A DNA stretch of 64,000 bases from Siphonodentalium dalli (Eukaryota > Mollusca > Scaphopoda > Gadilida > Siphonodentaliidae), in the NCBI GenBank assembly GCA_032622095.1, contig CP136064.1, forward strand, positions 7,745,512 to 7,809,511. Direction: 5' to 3'. Numbering within the stretch: the stretch's first letter is position 1; each line of letters opens with the position of its first letter. Below the pieces are notes generated by a model. That model saw only the letters and a program-made list of their open reading frames with translations, had not been told where the DNA came from and ran no database searches. Below are positions 27,051 to 37,700 of this stretch, one piece after another. The translations under genes were made by a program, and so were the position numbers.

Positions 27051-27094
27051 ATGTATGCGACGATGTGGATTGCGAGCACGGTTGTTGTGATGAA
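27051..27094 (+). pseudogene. 3'-truncated EGF-like exon remnant
   Basis: The acceptor and the first half of the exon remain, through the double cysteine and Asp-Glu. The sequence then jumps at GAA into the intron phrase CCATAATAACGG of the next unit. The donor is lost. The junction shares GAA on both sides, so this is again a short-homology deletion, complementary to the 5' truncations elsewhere. Confidence 0.9.
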
Positions 27095-27341
27095 CCATAA
27101 TAACGGTGAAATACAATTTGAGCATTATCTTATTTGACGGCGCATTCAACGCACCATCTATCGATTAACATTAGAACGCATGATTGGGGCGGTATGTGGA
27201 CGAGCTGCGATATCGCGATGTCTTGTAAAGCTATATATGAGTGCGTTCATCATAAAAGTTTTGACAATTCGATAGTCATCGTTCCCGTTCATTTATGTAG
27301 AACAGAATCCAAACCAATTTCTCAATCATTCGCTCATGCAG

Positions 27342-27455
27342 ATGTATGCGACGATGTGGATTGCGAGCACGGTTGTTGTGATGAAGTCACTGGTACGTGC
27401 GATTGCTTGGACGGTTGGTCCTCGGACGGAGGCGCGGGTATGCCATGTGACACGA
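27342..27455 (+). CDS. EGF-like module exon, diverged
   Basis: Encodes CDDVD, CLDGW and GGAGMPCDT. The donor context is ACGA|GTAAG in place of ACCA|GTAAG. All seven cysteines are kept. Its introns carry more private differences than those of interior units. Confidence 0.8.
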
Positions 27456-28002
27456 GTAAGTACATCATTGGCAAAAGTCAACGTCACACACCGACTGACA
27501 TTTAGCATTATACAGACTGCCCTAAAGTCATAGTACGCCCATCATTTTACACCTGCGGAATTGTTAAACTGCATCGAATGTATGCTTTCGATCAGTATTT
27601 AATTTAACCACACAATTTCTCAACCGTATTAGAGCAGGTGCAAATTTGCCAGAGCTGACACGGGACAATCTAATGATTGACATTAGAAAGCACCCTTATC
27701 AGGTTATGAGGTAGAACCGTGGAATGTCAAAGTCCCTTGGTTATTTGTTAGCGAACCATAATAACGGTGCAATACAATTTGAGCGGTATCTTATTTATAG
27801 GCGCCTTCAATGCACCATCTACCGATTAACATTATAACGCACGCTTGGGGCGCTATGTGGATGAGCTGCAATATCGCGATGTCTTGTAAAGCTATATATG
27901 AGTGCGTTCATCATAAAAGTTTTAAAATTCGATAGTCATTATTCCCATTCATTTACGTAGAAAAGAATCCAATCCAATTTCTCAATCATTCACTCATTTC
28001 AG

Positions 28003-28116
28003 ATGTATGCGACGAGATGGATTGCGAGCACGGTTGTTGTGATGCCGTGACTGGTTTGTGCGGATGCACGGACGGCTGGTCATCGAGCGGAGGCTCGGGC
28101 ACACCATGTGACACCA
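28003..28116 (+). CDS. EGF-like module exon, most diverged copy at array end
   Basis: Still exactly 114 nt with AG acceptor and GTAAGT donor, but the protein differs at many sites: CDEMD, CCDAVTG, CGCTDGW, SSSGGSGTPC. All seven cysteines, HG and GW are kept. The acceptor TCATTTCAG is closer to consensus than in other units. The upstream intron has a deletion (AAGTTTTAAAATTCG) that breaks the open frame seen elsewhere. A conserved cysteine frame with changed loops suggests past selection on the protein. Confidence 0.82.
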
Positions 28117-28199
28117 GTAAGTACACCATTGACGAAAATCAACGTCACAGACCGACTGACATTTAGCATTATACATACTGCCTCGAGTCTTAGTACGCC

Positions 28200-28810
28200 C
28201 ATCATTTTACTCTTGCGGAATTGATTAACTGCATCGAATATATGCTTTCAATCAGTAATAACCACACAATTTCTCAACCGCATTAGGGCAGGTTCTATTT
28301 TGCCAGAGCTGCCACGGGACAATCTAACGATTGACTTTAAAAAACACCCTTACCGAGTTATGAGATAGAACCGTTGAATTGTCAAAGTCCCTTGGTTATA
28401 TGTTAGCGCACCATAATAGTGGTGCAATCAAATTAGTAAGTACACCATGGAGGTCACATACTGACCGGCATTTAGCATTACAAATTACTGCCTTGGATGC
28501 TTAGTACGCTCATCATCCACATCTGCAGAATTGTTAATCTTCATCGATTGTATTCTCTCGAATAGTGTTATTCACACATCGTCACAACCAAATTAGAGTA
28601 GGGTCTTATTTGCCGAAGGCGTCACTGGAGAATCTAACTATTGACATTAGGGGCATGCTTTGCACGCAATGTGGAACAGCTGTGGAATTGTCAAAATCGC
28701 CTGATTATTTGTTTGATAACAGTATTAACGTCGCAATCAAATTAGAGCAAAGACTTCTTTGTCGGAGTCGTCACGAGAAAATCGAACGATTGATATTAGA
28801 ACGCACAAAT
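28200..28810 (+). repeat. Decayed EGF-intron repeat units without exon
   Basis: Sequence resembling the array intron continues with growing divergence. An orphan GTAAGTACACCAT donor-like block near 28435 follows intron sequence directly, as if an exon had been deleted. The phrase beginning ATTAGAG at 28592 recurs at 28741, showing that the intron is itself built from ~150-bp subrepeats. In the array the same two halves start at 15751 and 15901. Confidence 0.7.
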
Positions 28811-29244
28811 GTGACCCGCCATATCAAATCCAGTCGTAATTCGGGATTTTTTGTTTACCTTGTGCCAATGCACCATAGGTCGCCTCGCATATATAAGAGA
28901 ATGCATTGGCCTAACAATTTTTTATCAGGTTTTTAAAATAAATGTTTCTTACAATTTTGTGGACATAAAAAAACATCCATTACCCTGCAGGGAGCCCCAC
29001 ACATATATAGAAGCAAATAGAAGAGTGTCGTCTGCTCATGTTTGTCTGGGGCTCTGTATGGGTGAAATTATAAAATTGTTAAAGAATACAAGAACAAATT
29101 ATTAAAATTGTAAAAAATTGTTAGGCCGATGCATTCTCTTATATATGCGAGGCGACCTATGGTCGACTCGCATATATAAGAGAATGCATTGGCGCAGGGT
29201 AAACAAAATCCCGACTTACTACTGGATTTGATATGACGGGTCAC
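28811..29244. mobile_element. MITE with ~65-bp terminal inverted repeats, inserted in a fossil repeat unit
   Basis: The left end GTGACCCGCCATATC and right end GATATGACGGGTCAC are inverted copies. The similarity continues inward through TCAAATCCAGT, CGGGATTTT and GTTTACC into a GCCAATGCATTCTC foldback. AAAT flanks both ends and may be the target duplication (up to CACAAAT if the end is set differently). Outside the element, the left flank ...TTAGAACGCAC and right flank ATCGGATGCTGTGCAGATG align to one continuous array intron unit. The insertion therefore hit an old copy of that repeat. No transposase is present, so it is non-autonomous. Confidence 0.8.
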
Positions 29245-30315
29245 AAATCGGATGCTGTGCAGATGAGCTACAATACCGGAAGGTTTTTTGAAGCTACAGT
29301 ACCAATCAGAACATTCCGTTCTCGAGCGGGTGACAAATCTCGATGTCTCCCGAGAAGAAGGGCGACAACTGTTTTGTTATCCGATTATACCACAGAAAAT
29401 ATCCTTGCCATCCACCCTCACGATGTTGCACTAAGTCACGAGTGCTTTCTTTCCAGATTATGTATATTTTCAGTAATTACTTATCGTCCTATATGATTGC
29501 TGTTCCATAAACGACAGTCAAGCCGTTAAGCGTTTGATAATCAGCATTTATTTACGATCAATTTGGTTGGTAAATCGTCAATATCGGTCCATGCAATGTA
29601 AACCAATAAGCCATATAGGTATGTTCTCGTCTTTTGCAATGTGGCATATTCAATGTCGTCTTGTGTGCGCAATTTACTCGCGATGTTCATTTAATAACGG
29701 TCTTCCCCGAAAGCTATTGGGAAGTTGTCAATTTCATTAATGCACATGCATATGTGTCAGTGCTCAAAATACTTCTATGATCACAGTGCAGACATCGCGG
29801 AGCGGTCTGATATCATGGATAAGCGTACAGTACCAGCCATTCGCGACAAACGTATGCAGTACGTTGTCTACCAACAAACATTTATAACCAACCAACCTCA
29901 AGGGATCAACTCTTTCAATATTGCATCATAATGTCGACATGAACAAATTGAATCACCGAGATGTTTCGATGTAAAAAGTAAATAATAACGCTTGTCAGAT
30001 AAAAGTATCAACTTAAAAGTTCGAATATTAGTGTTCACTAAATATATGCAAATTAGCAAACACCACAACTGGTGTGTTGTGCGAATCCGTGGGGTATATA
30101 AGATCTATGGTTTTTTTAATACTTCGTAGTGATGTGAAATAGATGAGTTACTACAGTGTGTGTTTGGAGATATTCGTGCAATATAACATCAGGCGGGCGA
30201 CAAAAACAATGTCCCCCGGGTCAGCGGGCGACAGTGTGATTTGTCTCTCGGCACGTGACAGGACATGGACCAATCAGAATAGTGGAAAATAGGGAGGAGG
30301 ATAACAATACATTTT
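29245..30315. other. Low-similarity sequence after the MITE, no gene recognised
   Basis: The first ~50 bp continue the interrupted intron repeat unit (GAGCTACAATACCGG matches GAGCTGCAATATCG in the array). Beyond that I see no family match. Open frames at 29233-29496 and 29725-29931 have no recognisable domain and are consistent with chance. Confidence 0.5.
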
Positions 30316-30627
30316 GGCATTATACATAATGCCCTGAAGGAATTAATTACCTCCATCGACCATACGCTTGCAAACACTATTATTCACACAACGTCACAAC
30401 CATCTTAGGTCAGGGTTTACTTTGCCTCAGCCGTCATGGAAACATCTAATGATCGACATTAGAATGCACGCTCCGTAGGTTATACGTTAATTGGAAGAGC
30501 TTTGGAATTGTAAAGATCCCTTGGTGATAAATTTTCAAACAGTATTAACGTAACAATAAAACCGGGGTATTGTCTTATTTACCGGAGCCGTCACGAGAAA
30601 ATCGAACGATTGGCATTAGAACAGACG
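30316..30627 (+). repeat. Outlying fossil copy of the EGF-intron repeat
   Basis: GCATTATACATAATGCCCTG, ATCTAATGATCGACATTAG, TTGGAATTGTAAAGATCCC and the second-half phrase CTTATTTACCGGAGCCGTC match the array intron in the same order. No exon is present. It shows that the intron repeat once extended at least 2 kb further right. Confidence 0.72.
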
Positions 30628-31815
30628 ATTCGAACGTTTTCATTGAAAATAATCCCATCCAATACTGTACCCATGGTTTAGCAATTATTGGCATGGGGGT
30701 ATGTCGTTAGCAGTTGATAAGACATGGTACATAGGCCACGGTACCTGGCACTCTATAATGGCACAAACTTAGCCAGATGAGAATGACGGCCGGTCGGCTC
30801 AGTGGCTTTACAAATTGTTAACAAAACATAGAAAAATATATAGATAGCAGATGGGAATTTATTTGTAAATACTATAATACGATTCGCGGTGATGATTATG
30901 GGTCGTTAAACGGGAGATGTTGAACTCCTGCGAAACCGCCCGAATATGACATCTCTGTGTATAAACCTTTTTGTATTTGCATTTGTTGTAAAGATATATA
31001 GATCCAGGGGGCTGGGAACACCGCATAATACATGGGTAAACCTGTCTTGGTAACATGGACACAGGTATATAAAATCTAGGTACACATTCCGAAGCGCCAC
31101 TTGGACAATTTAGTAGTCAGATAAATGAAAAAGAGGAGCATAACAGAAGTATGCTTGGTGTTTTGAAATTTGGAAAATATAAGTGTACTATATGACAAGC
31201 ATATGCGTACCAGTATCGTAGAATCATGCACCATCATGAAGAAAATGCATATACGTATGAAGTTAAAACTTTAAAGTTTCATGATTGTCCCATACCGGTA
31301 GTTTCAGTAAAGATGGGACCGTGGTACATAGTTGGGTTTTACCAATTTAAAAATTCAGAACGTATGTGTAGGCCGCGAGGAATCGAAATGGTTAATTTTG
31401 AAATTTTGAGTTATGTACACGAGTAAGCAGTTGTATATATGTGTGTATAAGTGTAGGTCTGTAGTAATAATAACAAAATATCACTGGAATCGTCGTCAGT
31501 TATGTACTCGGTGATGGAGTGTTTAAGCAACAGACCACCGCTTTTCGGCGATTGCATTTGTTTTATTGGTAACCAATAAGAGGTAAGTGGGTGTCTGACC
31601 CGGTAACACATCATGTAGGGTTAGCGAAAATCACACCTAGCATCCAGGGATGACAGTAAAAAGTAAAAATTGTAATGCTGGCTAACGGCCAGAAGGCTTT
31701 TTGACAAGTCAAACTAGGATAAGCTGACTGTATCTTGTATAGCTAAATTGTATTCATTATTCAAGTCTCTGTAACCAGATGAAGACTACGATTTACAGCT
31801 TGTGAAGAAAAATTG
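30628..31815. other. Unannotated stretch, no gene recognised
   Basis: AT-rich sequence with only short frames. The best is 31226-31426 (+, 66 codons, ATG start), with no domain, signal peptide or splice context that I can recognise. I make no functional call. Confidence 0.4.
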
Positions 31816-31949
31816 AATAGGTCTTACCGGTGTTATTTTATTTCCTAATCTCTATATATACATATGTATATAATTATAGTTTAATAGGTCTTACCGGTGT
31901 TATTTTATTTCCTAATCTCTATATATACATACGTATATAAATATAGTTT
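31816..31949. repeat. 67-bp direct tandem duplication
   Basis: A block beginning AATAGGTCTTACCGGTG at 31816 is repeated immediately at 31883. Differences are ATATGTATATAATTA against ACGTATATAAATA. Confidence 0.9.
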
Positions 31950-31998
31950 GAAAATTAAAAGAGGTATATGTTAATTGTTGATTATTTATAAAATATAC

Positions 31999-32220
31999 AT
32001 TACCCTGCAGGGAACCCCACTTATATGTAGAAGCAAATAGAAGAGTGTCGTCTGCTCATGTTTGTCTGGGGCTCTGTATGGGTGAAATTATAAAATTGTT
32101 AAAGAATACAAGAACAAATTATTAAAATTGTAAAAAATTGTTAGGCCAATGCATTCTCTTATATATGCGAGGCGACCTATGGTCGACACGCATATATAAG
32201 AGAATGCATTGGCACATGGT
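31999..32220. mobile_element. Partial copy of the foldback/MITE family
   Basis: From CATTACCCTGCAGGG to GGCACATGGT it matches the right half of the element at 28811-29244. It includes the TGTCTGGGGCTCTG block and the terminal hairpin GCCAATGCATTCTC...GAGAATGCATTGGC with central CTATGGTCGAC. The left arm is missing. Confidence 0.8.
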
Positions 32221-32238
32221 ATCGGTATGTACACAATG

Positions 32239-32478
32239 TGTCGAAACCGGTATAGGTATGTACATAATGGTGTAGGAATAGTCGACAATGAATGGATGCC
32301 CCTTTTAATTATCAAAACATTCAATTCTTCACGTCAGCATTCACTCACCTAGGATGACAATTTGTTATTTTTTAATTATATATATCAATAAATCATTATC
32401 AATATGCCTACAGGTGATAGTGTTGAGGCAGTTGGTGACAGTTTCTCAGACGAAGGTTAGTTTAGTTTGTGTTAATGG
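32239..32478 (+). repeat. Dispersed duplicated segment, copy 1
   Basis: From TGTCGAAACCGGTATAGG to GTGTTAATGG this segment is a diverged direct copy of 33315-33580. Shared landmarks are the TTCAGCATTCACTCAC or GTCAGCATTCACTCAC phrase, an AT-rich tract, and a CCTACAGGTGA...GAAGGTTAGT module. Confidence 0.8.
32414..32455 (+). CDS. Candidate micro-exon (42 nt), weak
   Basis: It lies between a CCTACAG acceptor-like site and a GAAG|GTTAGT donor-like site, and is 42 nt with phase 1 at both ends, compatible with the upstream EGF exons. It would encode GDSVEAVGDSFSDEG across the splice joints. The related segment at 33524 has kept both splice-like sites but is 34 nt and out of frame. It could be a linker exon of the EGF gene or part of an unrelated repeat; the case is thin. 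Confidence 0.2.
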
Positions 32479-32517
32479 ACGATTGGACATTTGTCAAAAT
32501 ACCCAAGTCGTTTAACA

Positions 32518-32711
32518 ACGACTTTATTATTTATAAAAACCCAAAATTTGAACACCAGGTGTTCAGGTAGAATGAAAGAAACTACGAATTTATTATATAT
32601 AAAAATCCCAATATGAATACCAGGTCATCAGATAGAATGAAAGAAACAACAAGTTGTTTATATATAAAAACCACAATAATATTGCAGGTCATCGGGTTGA
32701 ACGAAGGAAAT
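32518..32711. repeat. Degenerate ~66-bp tandem repeat, 3 copies
   Basis: Starts near 32518, 32584 and 32649. Each has TTTAT...TATAAAAA, then CCAGGT or GCAGGT, then a GAATGAAAGAAA or GAACGAAGGAAA block. Confidence 0.7.
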
Positions 32712-33314
32712 AAAAGCACGCATAAAATTCAGACAAATTTCCTCAAAACGTCTTCCCAAATATATGCAGCAATCTTAAAAAAAACGACTAAATGTATTCG
32801 ACCAAGGTCTGCCTTCACGAACCATATCACTAAACTCACTATTGGTAATTATTCACAAGATTTTAAATGCAAAATTAACGTTTGTCCTGATTGTAATACA
32901 AGATTCAACTAACTCTATTTGATAATGCAAATAAAATGAAACAGAAAGAATATGTCAACATAAGTCGCCAGGTGCTCATTAGTGATAATATGAATCATAC
33001 GTGACACGCAGTGGAGCAACTGCACATGTTGTGCTTCAAATTGTCCTTTTGTCAGCGATAAACGCTTTTATAACGCTAATAATAATGTATGTACAACCAG
33101 GTAGGAGTCCCGATGGAGACGACATGAAAAGACTTGTCGTGGATTGTGCAATCTGGTCTGGATTCTGGCCCACAAATCCAAAATGACGTAAATTACGTCA
33201 GAAATATTCTCCTAGCCCACATTGGGCATGTGGTTATTCATAACGAATTATCTAGATATGTTAATTGTTGATTATTTATAACAGTTACGGTAAGCTTTTG
33301 AAAAGTTAAAGATA

Positions 33315-33580
33315 TGTCGAAACCGGTATAGGTATGTAATATGTACATAATAGTGTAAGGAATAGCCGACATTGAACGGATACCCATTTTAAATTACAAA
33401 ATATACACACTTTTCACAATAATCACAATTTTTCACTTCAGCATTCACTCACATATGAGGAAAATTTGTTGTTTTTTCAATTATATGTATATATAAGTAA
33501 ATCATTTTTCAATGTTCCTACAGGTGACGGTGTTGGTGACATCAACATTTGGGGAAGGTTAGTATAGTTAGTGTTAATTG
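33315..33580 (+). repeat. Dispersed duplicated segment, copy 2
   Basis: Direct diverged partner of 32239-32478. Both segments are preceded by GATATGTTAATTGTTG-like sequence, but only copy 1 carries a foldback element between that phrase and the duplicated body. The micro-exon equivalent at 33524-33557 is 34 nt, so frame would not be kept. Confidence 0.8.
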
Positions 33581-33599
33581 AAGTGCAGACTGCAGAACT

Positions 33600-33804
33600 G
33601 GATATTTGGAATAACGGGCCAATGCTACACAAAAAATTTATATTTCAGAATTTATGCTTGTATATTACCCATTGATTACCATACCATGTTATATGTTTGT
33701 TTTCCTTATTTTCTGTATGTGTACATGTACATGTATATTGCCATACCCAAATGTATTTGTTTGTGGTCGCGCAATAAAGATCTATCTATCTATCTATCTA
33801 TCTA
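33600..33804 (+). mobile_element. Possible 3' tail of a retroelement ending in (TCTA)n
   Basis: A GTGGTCGCGCAATAAAGA phrase with an AATAAA signal (33773-33778) is followed directly by six TCTA repeats (33781-33804). Short tandem-repeat tails just after AATAAA are typical of some invertebrate non-LTR retrotransposons and SINEs. I recognise no reverse transcriptase upstream. A plain microsatellite is the alternative. Confidence 0.4.
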
Positions 33805-34406
33805 TATTCTGTTTTGGGTATTTCCAAAACAGGTCAGCATCATATGAATTCGTTATGCTGTCATGCTCTTCTCGGAGATAAAGAACGAGCGTTCGCAAAA
33901 TATTCTTATTGTTTCAAAATTACTGGGTCTTTTGCCACCATGGGGCAAATGTGTTTACCAGTAGTCACTGAAACCCACGATAGGAGCGTTATCAATGAAA
34001 TTTTAGCATATTTTGGTGATTTATTTATTGTGGGGTCCCGAAGTTATGGAAGGGGTTTGGGTATTTTTATGCTGCTGAGTTTTTTGCAGTAAATGGGGTA
34101 GTTTAAAAGCTCATCTGAAAAGTGCCCGTTTGTTGTCACCGAAAAGTGCATGGGATGACATTCGAAGGGAAAATTTACCACTTTAATTTCAAATACCCAC
34201 AGTTAACATTGAATCGCAATTTGGAAACTAATTGATTGTTTGCGACAGAGCGATGCCGGTACGATTGTAAACATACCAGTTGACATATAATGTTATAGCG
34301 CAGAAATTCAAACTGAATACCTGTATATCAATAATTTCAGATTCACAAGAACAAGAATGGAGAAGACAGCAGAACCATATTACGGCTCAGACTCAGACTA
34401 AATGTT
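33805..34406. other. Unannotated stretch with one unassigned frame
   Basis: An ATG-started frame runs from 33844 to 34092 (+, 82 codons plus stop). It shows no domain that I recognise, no signal peptide and no second exon. I do not call it a gene. The rest shows nothing. Confidence 0.3.
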
Positions 34407-34553
34407 CATAATATGCATTGTACATCTAATATGCTGTGTTCCCGAAAACCAGTAACATAATATGCATTGTACATCTAATATGCTGTGTTCCCGAAAACCA
34501 GTAACATAATATGCATTGTACATCTAATATGCTGTGTTCCAGAAAACCAGTAA
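34407..34553. repeat. 49-bp tandem repeat, 3 copies
   Basis: CATAATATGCATTGTACATC begins at 34407, 34456 and 34505. Copies are identical except for CCCGAAAACC against CCAGAAAACC in the third. Confidence 0.92.
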
Positions 34554-34648
34554 CATAATAAAACATAATGCAAAAATGTGTTATTATAATGTGTTCCAGG
34601 CAACAAGTTACATGTATATAGACGATCTACAACGAGTACCCAGTTTAT

Positions 34649-34708
34649 AGCGAAATTTACAAAACGAGTCCAGACCTAATTTACTGGACAAGTTTTGTAA
34701 ATTCCGCT
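34649..34708. repeat. 25-bp inverted repeat with 10-nt loop
   Basis: AGCGAAATTTACAAAAC...GTCCAG and CTGGAC...GTTTTGTAAATTCCGCT pair over 25 positions with three mismatches. The loop is ACCTAATTTA. It ends 18 bp before the G-rich tract. It could be a tiny foldback element or the end of a larger one. Confidence 0.75.
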
Positions 34709-34726
34709 ATTAGTCTAGGCGGTACT

Positions 34727-34772
34727 GGGGGGGGGGGGGGGGGCGGGGGGAGGGGGTAGGGGGGGGGGGTGG
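34727..34772 (+). other. G-homopolymer cluster with quadruplex potential
   Basis: Runs of 17, 6, 5, 11 and 2 G are separated only by C, A, TA and T. Four runs of five or more G give clear G-quadruplex potential on this strand. Homopolymer lengths here are likely to be uncertain in the assembly. Confidence 0.85.
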
Positions 34773-34774
34773 CG

Positions 34775-37700
34775 ACCGTCCCACATCGGGGGAATTTATG
34801 CGACCATCATTTTCTTATGGGACAATTACTCAAGTTTTCGTATTCAGAGGGCGCCGAGCCAAAATAGGTGAGAAAATATACATTTTCGCTATGTTTCATA
34901 CGGTACCCTACCGAAAAATAGACACATTTCAGCGGCTTGGCAGGCAATAGACAACCGGTTGACCTGGCATCAAAATGGGAAAGAATGAACACATATTTGC
35001 AATTTATGGGGCTAATGTTCACACTAAATCAGATTCGACATTTTTTATTGCTTTCGTTCTGATTTCGTGACGTCATGGTAAAATATGTAGCGTGACGCGT
35101 CAAAAATTCATGGCGATTCGGACAAAGTGTCGTGCGTCAACTATGTGCAAATATAGAATACCAGGCGAATTCTTCCAAGTTATTTATTTTTGGAAATGGA
35201 AGAGTATTCCCTACATAATGATGTTCATATATGTTTTATATATCTCCAAATGGTAAACTAATCGACAAAAGATTAACCCTCACCCCAATTTCTCAAATAT
35301 CCACTTAAATGCATCCATGCAGGCTGTTTCCAATAAAAAATCGACAATGCATATTTTATAATATCATACAGGGTAGAGCCATCAGGGGACACGAAGAATG
35401 TAAGATTTCGTTCAAATCCTAGATCAGGAAGGTAATACAATCCAAGATGGCGTCCAAGATGGCCGCCAAGTTTTATATTGGCACTCTGTTCACAACGAGT
35501 GTGCACACAGAAATGGAAAATCGCAAGTGCTTTATTGTAACTGATCTTTATTTCATAGAGGCTGCATCGTAATATGTATAAGTCAACTGGTTACATAAAA
35601 CCGACGATGGAGACCAAAATGGCGGCAATAAAATATGTTCCGATAAAATTACCGGCTTCTGATTTGCAATAGCATCTACATGTTATGCCCTCTGTAGCTT
35701 ATTCGTTAGTGCATATATCTCTGTGGATAATGTGATCTTAATCCGATAAAACTGTTGGCATTGAGAAAGTAAATGCTCATGTTTTTCTCAAAATCGACAT
35801 GCAATGCCACATTCTTAGTACAATAAGAATTGAAGCTACAATGCCGACTAAATATACATATTCAAGCCTCACTAACCAGGTGTCCCATGGTAATGGCTGA
35901 TTAGACCCGCTTACACAAACCGTCAAGCGATGACAACCAATTTAGAATCCTGATAAGTGCGGGTATGTATAGGGTGGGCAACTTAGTTTATATATCTCGC
36001 CAATGTTGTCCATGCGTACTGGGGTCATTGGTTATCACGTTCAGTGGAGTGATGTTCCATTGAAATAACCGAAACAAATCTCAAACAAACCTGACATAAT
36101 ACGTATCTGTGTCGTTATAATCTCGCAGCTGCTAGGGTCCCATCACACGTGGATTTATGCTTATTTGTAAATGCTAATGCTTTCAATAATAATGATAAGT
36201 GTGAGGCCTGGGTATTGATTGTGCTAAGTCCCATGAATTTTGGATGCATGAAAGTTGGTCTCACACTGTAGGTATCGCACGACTCTCCGTCACACGTACA
36301 CAACTATGAGAATTACGCACAGTACCAGAATGGGATAAAACTATATCATCCAATTTATATATCAGTATGGAGCAATGTAGGCAATTATCCAAAGATGAAA
36401 TTTCAAGAACAAGGATTAGAAAGCCACACAGTTAGAAGACGTGCTCAAAATATCATATACTCAGTTGCTCAGGTATTAGAATGATGCTTGTCATACTAAA
36501 GTTGTCCCTTTCGCTGATGATAAACCATTTCAACCAACGGGATGACAACACGTTGGTCACATGTTACCAGCTATAGCCGCGGAATTAGTTGGTCCACCCA
36601 GCGACTACCCACACAAGACTACTCAGACTACACAAAGATTATCTGACCAAAATAGAGTATATACGCTACAGGTGTATGTAAGCCATCCTCGAGAAATATA
36701 CTAGCCGTTAAGTACTTTTAACACAAACAATAAATAGCAGGTCCTTAGCACGATCGCCAATTTTCTGCAATGGAACTACCTATTTATCTGATGTATGTAA
36801 AATATTCATGATTCTGGTAATACTCCACAGGATACATTGTACGATATGCTTGAAACATTTATATGTATCTGACCGAAAGCATATATGCAAGCATGCGGTT
36901 ATCACAGATATCAGATAATGTACATATGTGTGGTAGTTATTGTGTGAATTCTTCTAAGTGGACGATCCAGAAAACAATTGATATTGAATCCTTATGTTTA
37001 GCTTAATATTGGGGAATTTGAAGCCGTAATTGGTCGGTATTATTTGACTAAGTTTACCATTTGAGCACCATACAATCAAAACCAGGTTCCACCGTTGCAT
37101 GTGGCGATGATCCTATATTCGAGAATGACACACGTTCTTGTCAAGTTATTGTCGTTGGATTGAATGTGTGGCATATATAGACAATCGCAGTCGGACATTT
37201 GATGGCTGTTGGGCCTATTTGCTCATAATATAGATTCTTCGGCGACAGGCCGCAAGGCATATAGTAAACTTACACATAGTATATCACACATATGGAACTT
37301 CGAAAGTAGCCACACCCTTTGCATCAAGCATATTAAATAACAAATCTCTCTACTTTCTTATGTGTACACCTGTAGGAATTTAGATCGAGATACTTCATGG
37401 GTTGAAATATCGTACGTGTTTTCCCTTTGAAAATCAGTAAAGTGTTACATTAATAAATCGATCTAGTCTCGACTAAGGTTATGCGATTAAAGTTAATTTG
37501 TCCTCAAAATTGTCGATTCTAACTCATCACCTTATTGAATCGAAAACAGAGTTATTTCTTATAATTTTAATTTAGTCCCAATATTAATAAAATTCGTCCA
37601 GTTTTCAATTTTATATATCCAGGCCATTTATAAATTACTTGTGATGATCAATTTCGTGTTGGGAACAATCACGTATCCAGCTGTAGGGTAACTTGATTTC

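Larger units (their letters stand above)
13658..28435 (+). repeat. Tandem array of ~660-bp units, each with one EGF-like exon
   Basis: Units average about 660 bp (full-unit spacings 654-675). Each holds intron sequence followed by a 114-nt exon with AG acceptor and GTAAGT donor. Four unit types can be told apart. A encodes CDGVD and CLDGW. B encodes CDDVD and GGAGIPCDA. C encodes CDDVD and has an early downstream stop after IIDEN or IIGEN. D encodes CMEGW or CMDGW. The order A-B-C-D recurs with a 2,653-bp period (21102 to 23755, 21765 to 24418, 22426 to 25079, 23080 to 25733). Units with truncated exons are shorter. Similarity falls off after about 28200. The array is read as part of one + strand gene whose ends lie outside it. 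Confidence 0.93.

Noticed and set aside
14403-27508. Minus-strand ~60-codon frames opposite each EGF exon
   Set aside because: Antisense shadows of the exon, with no independent features.
33844-34092. 82-codon ATG frame
   Set aside because: No domain, signal peptide, splice partner or homologue that I recognise; chance cannot be excluded.
35443-35628. YY1-like AAGATGGC motifs as a promoter
   Set aside because: Three short matches with no nearby first exon or CpG-rich context. Such phrases are common in repeats.
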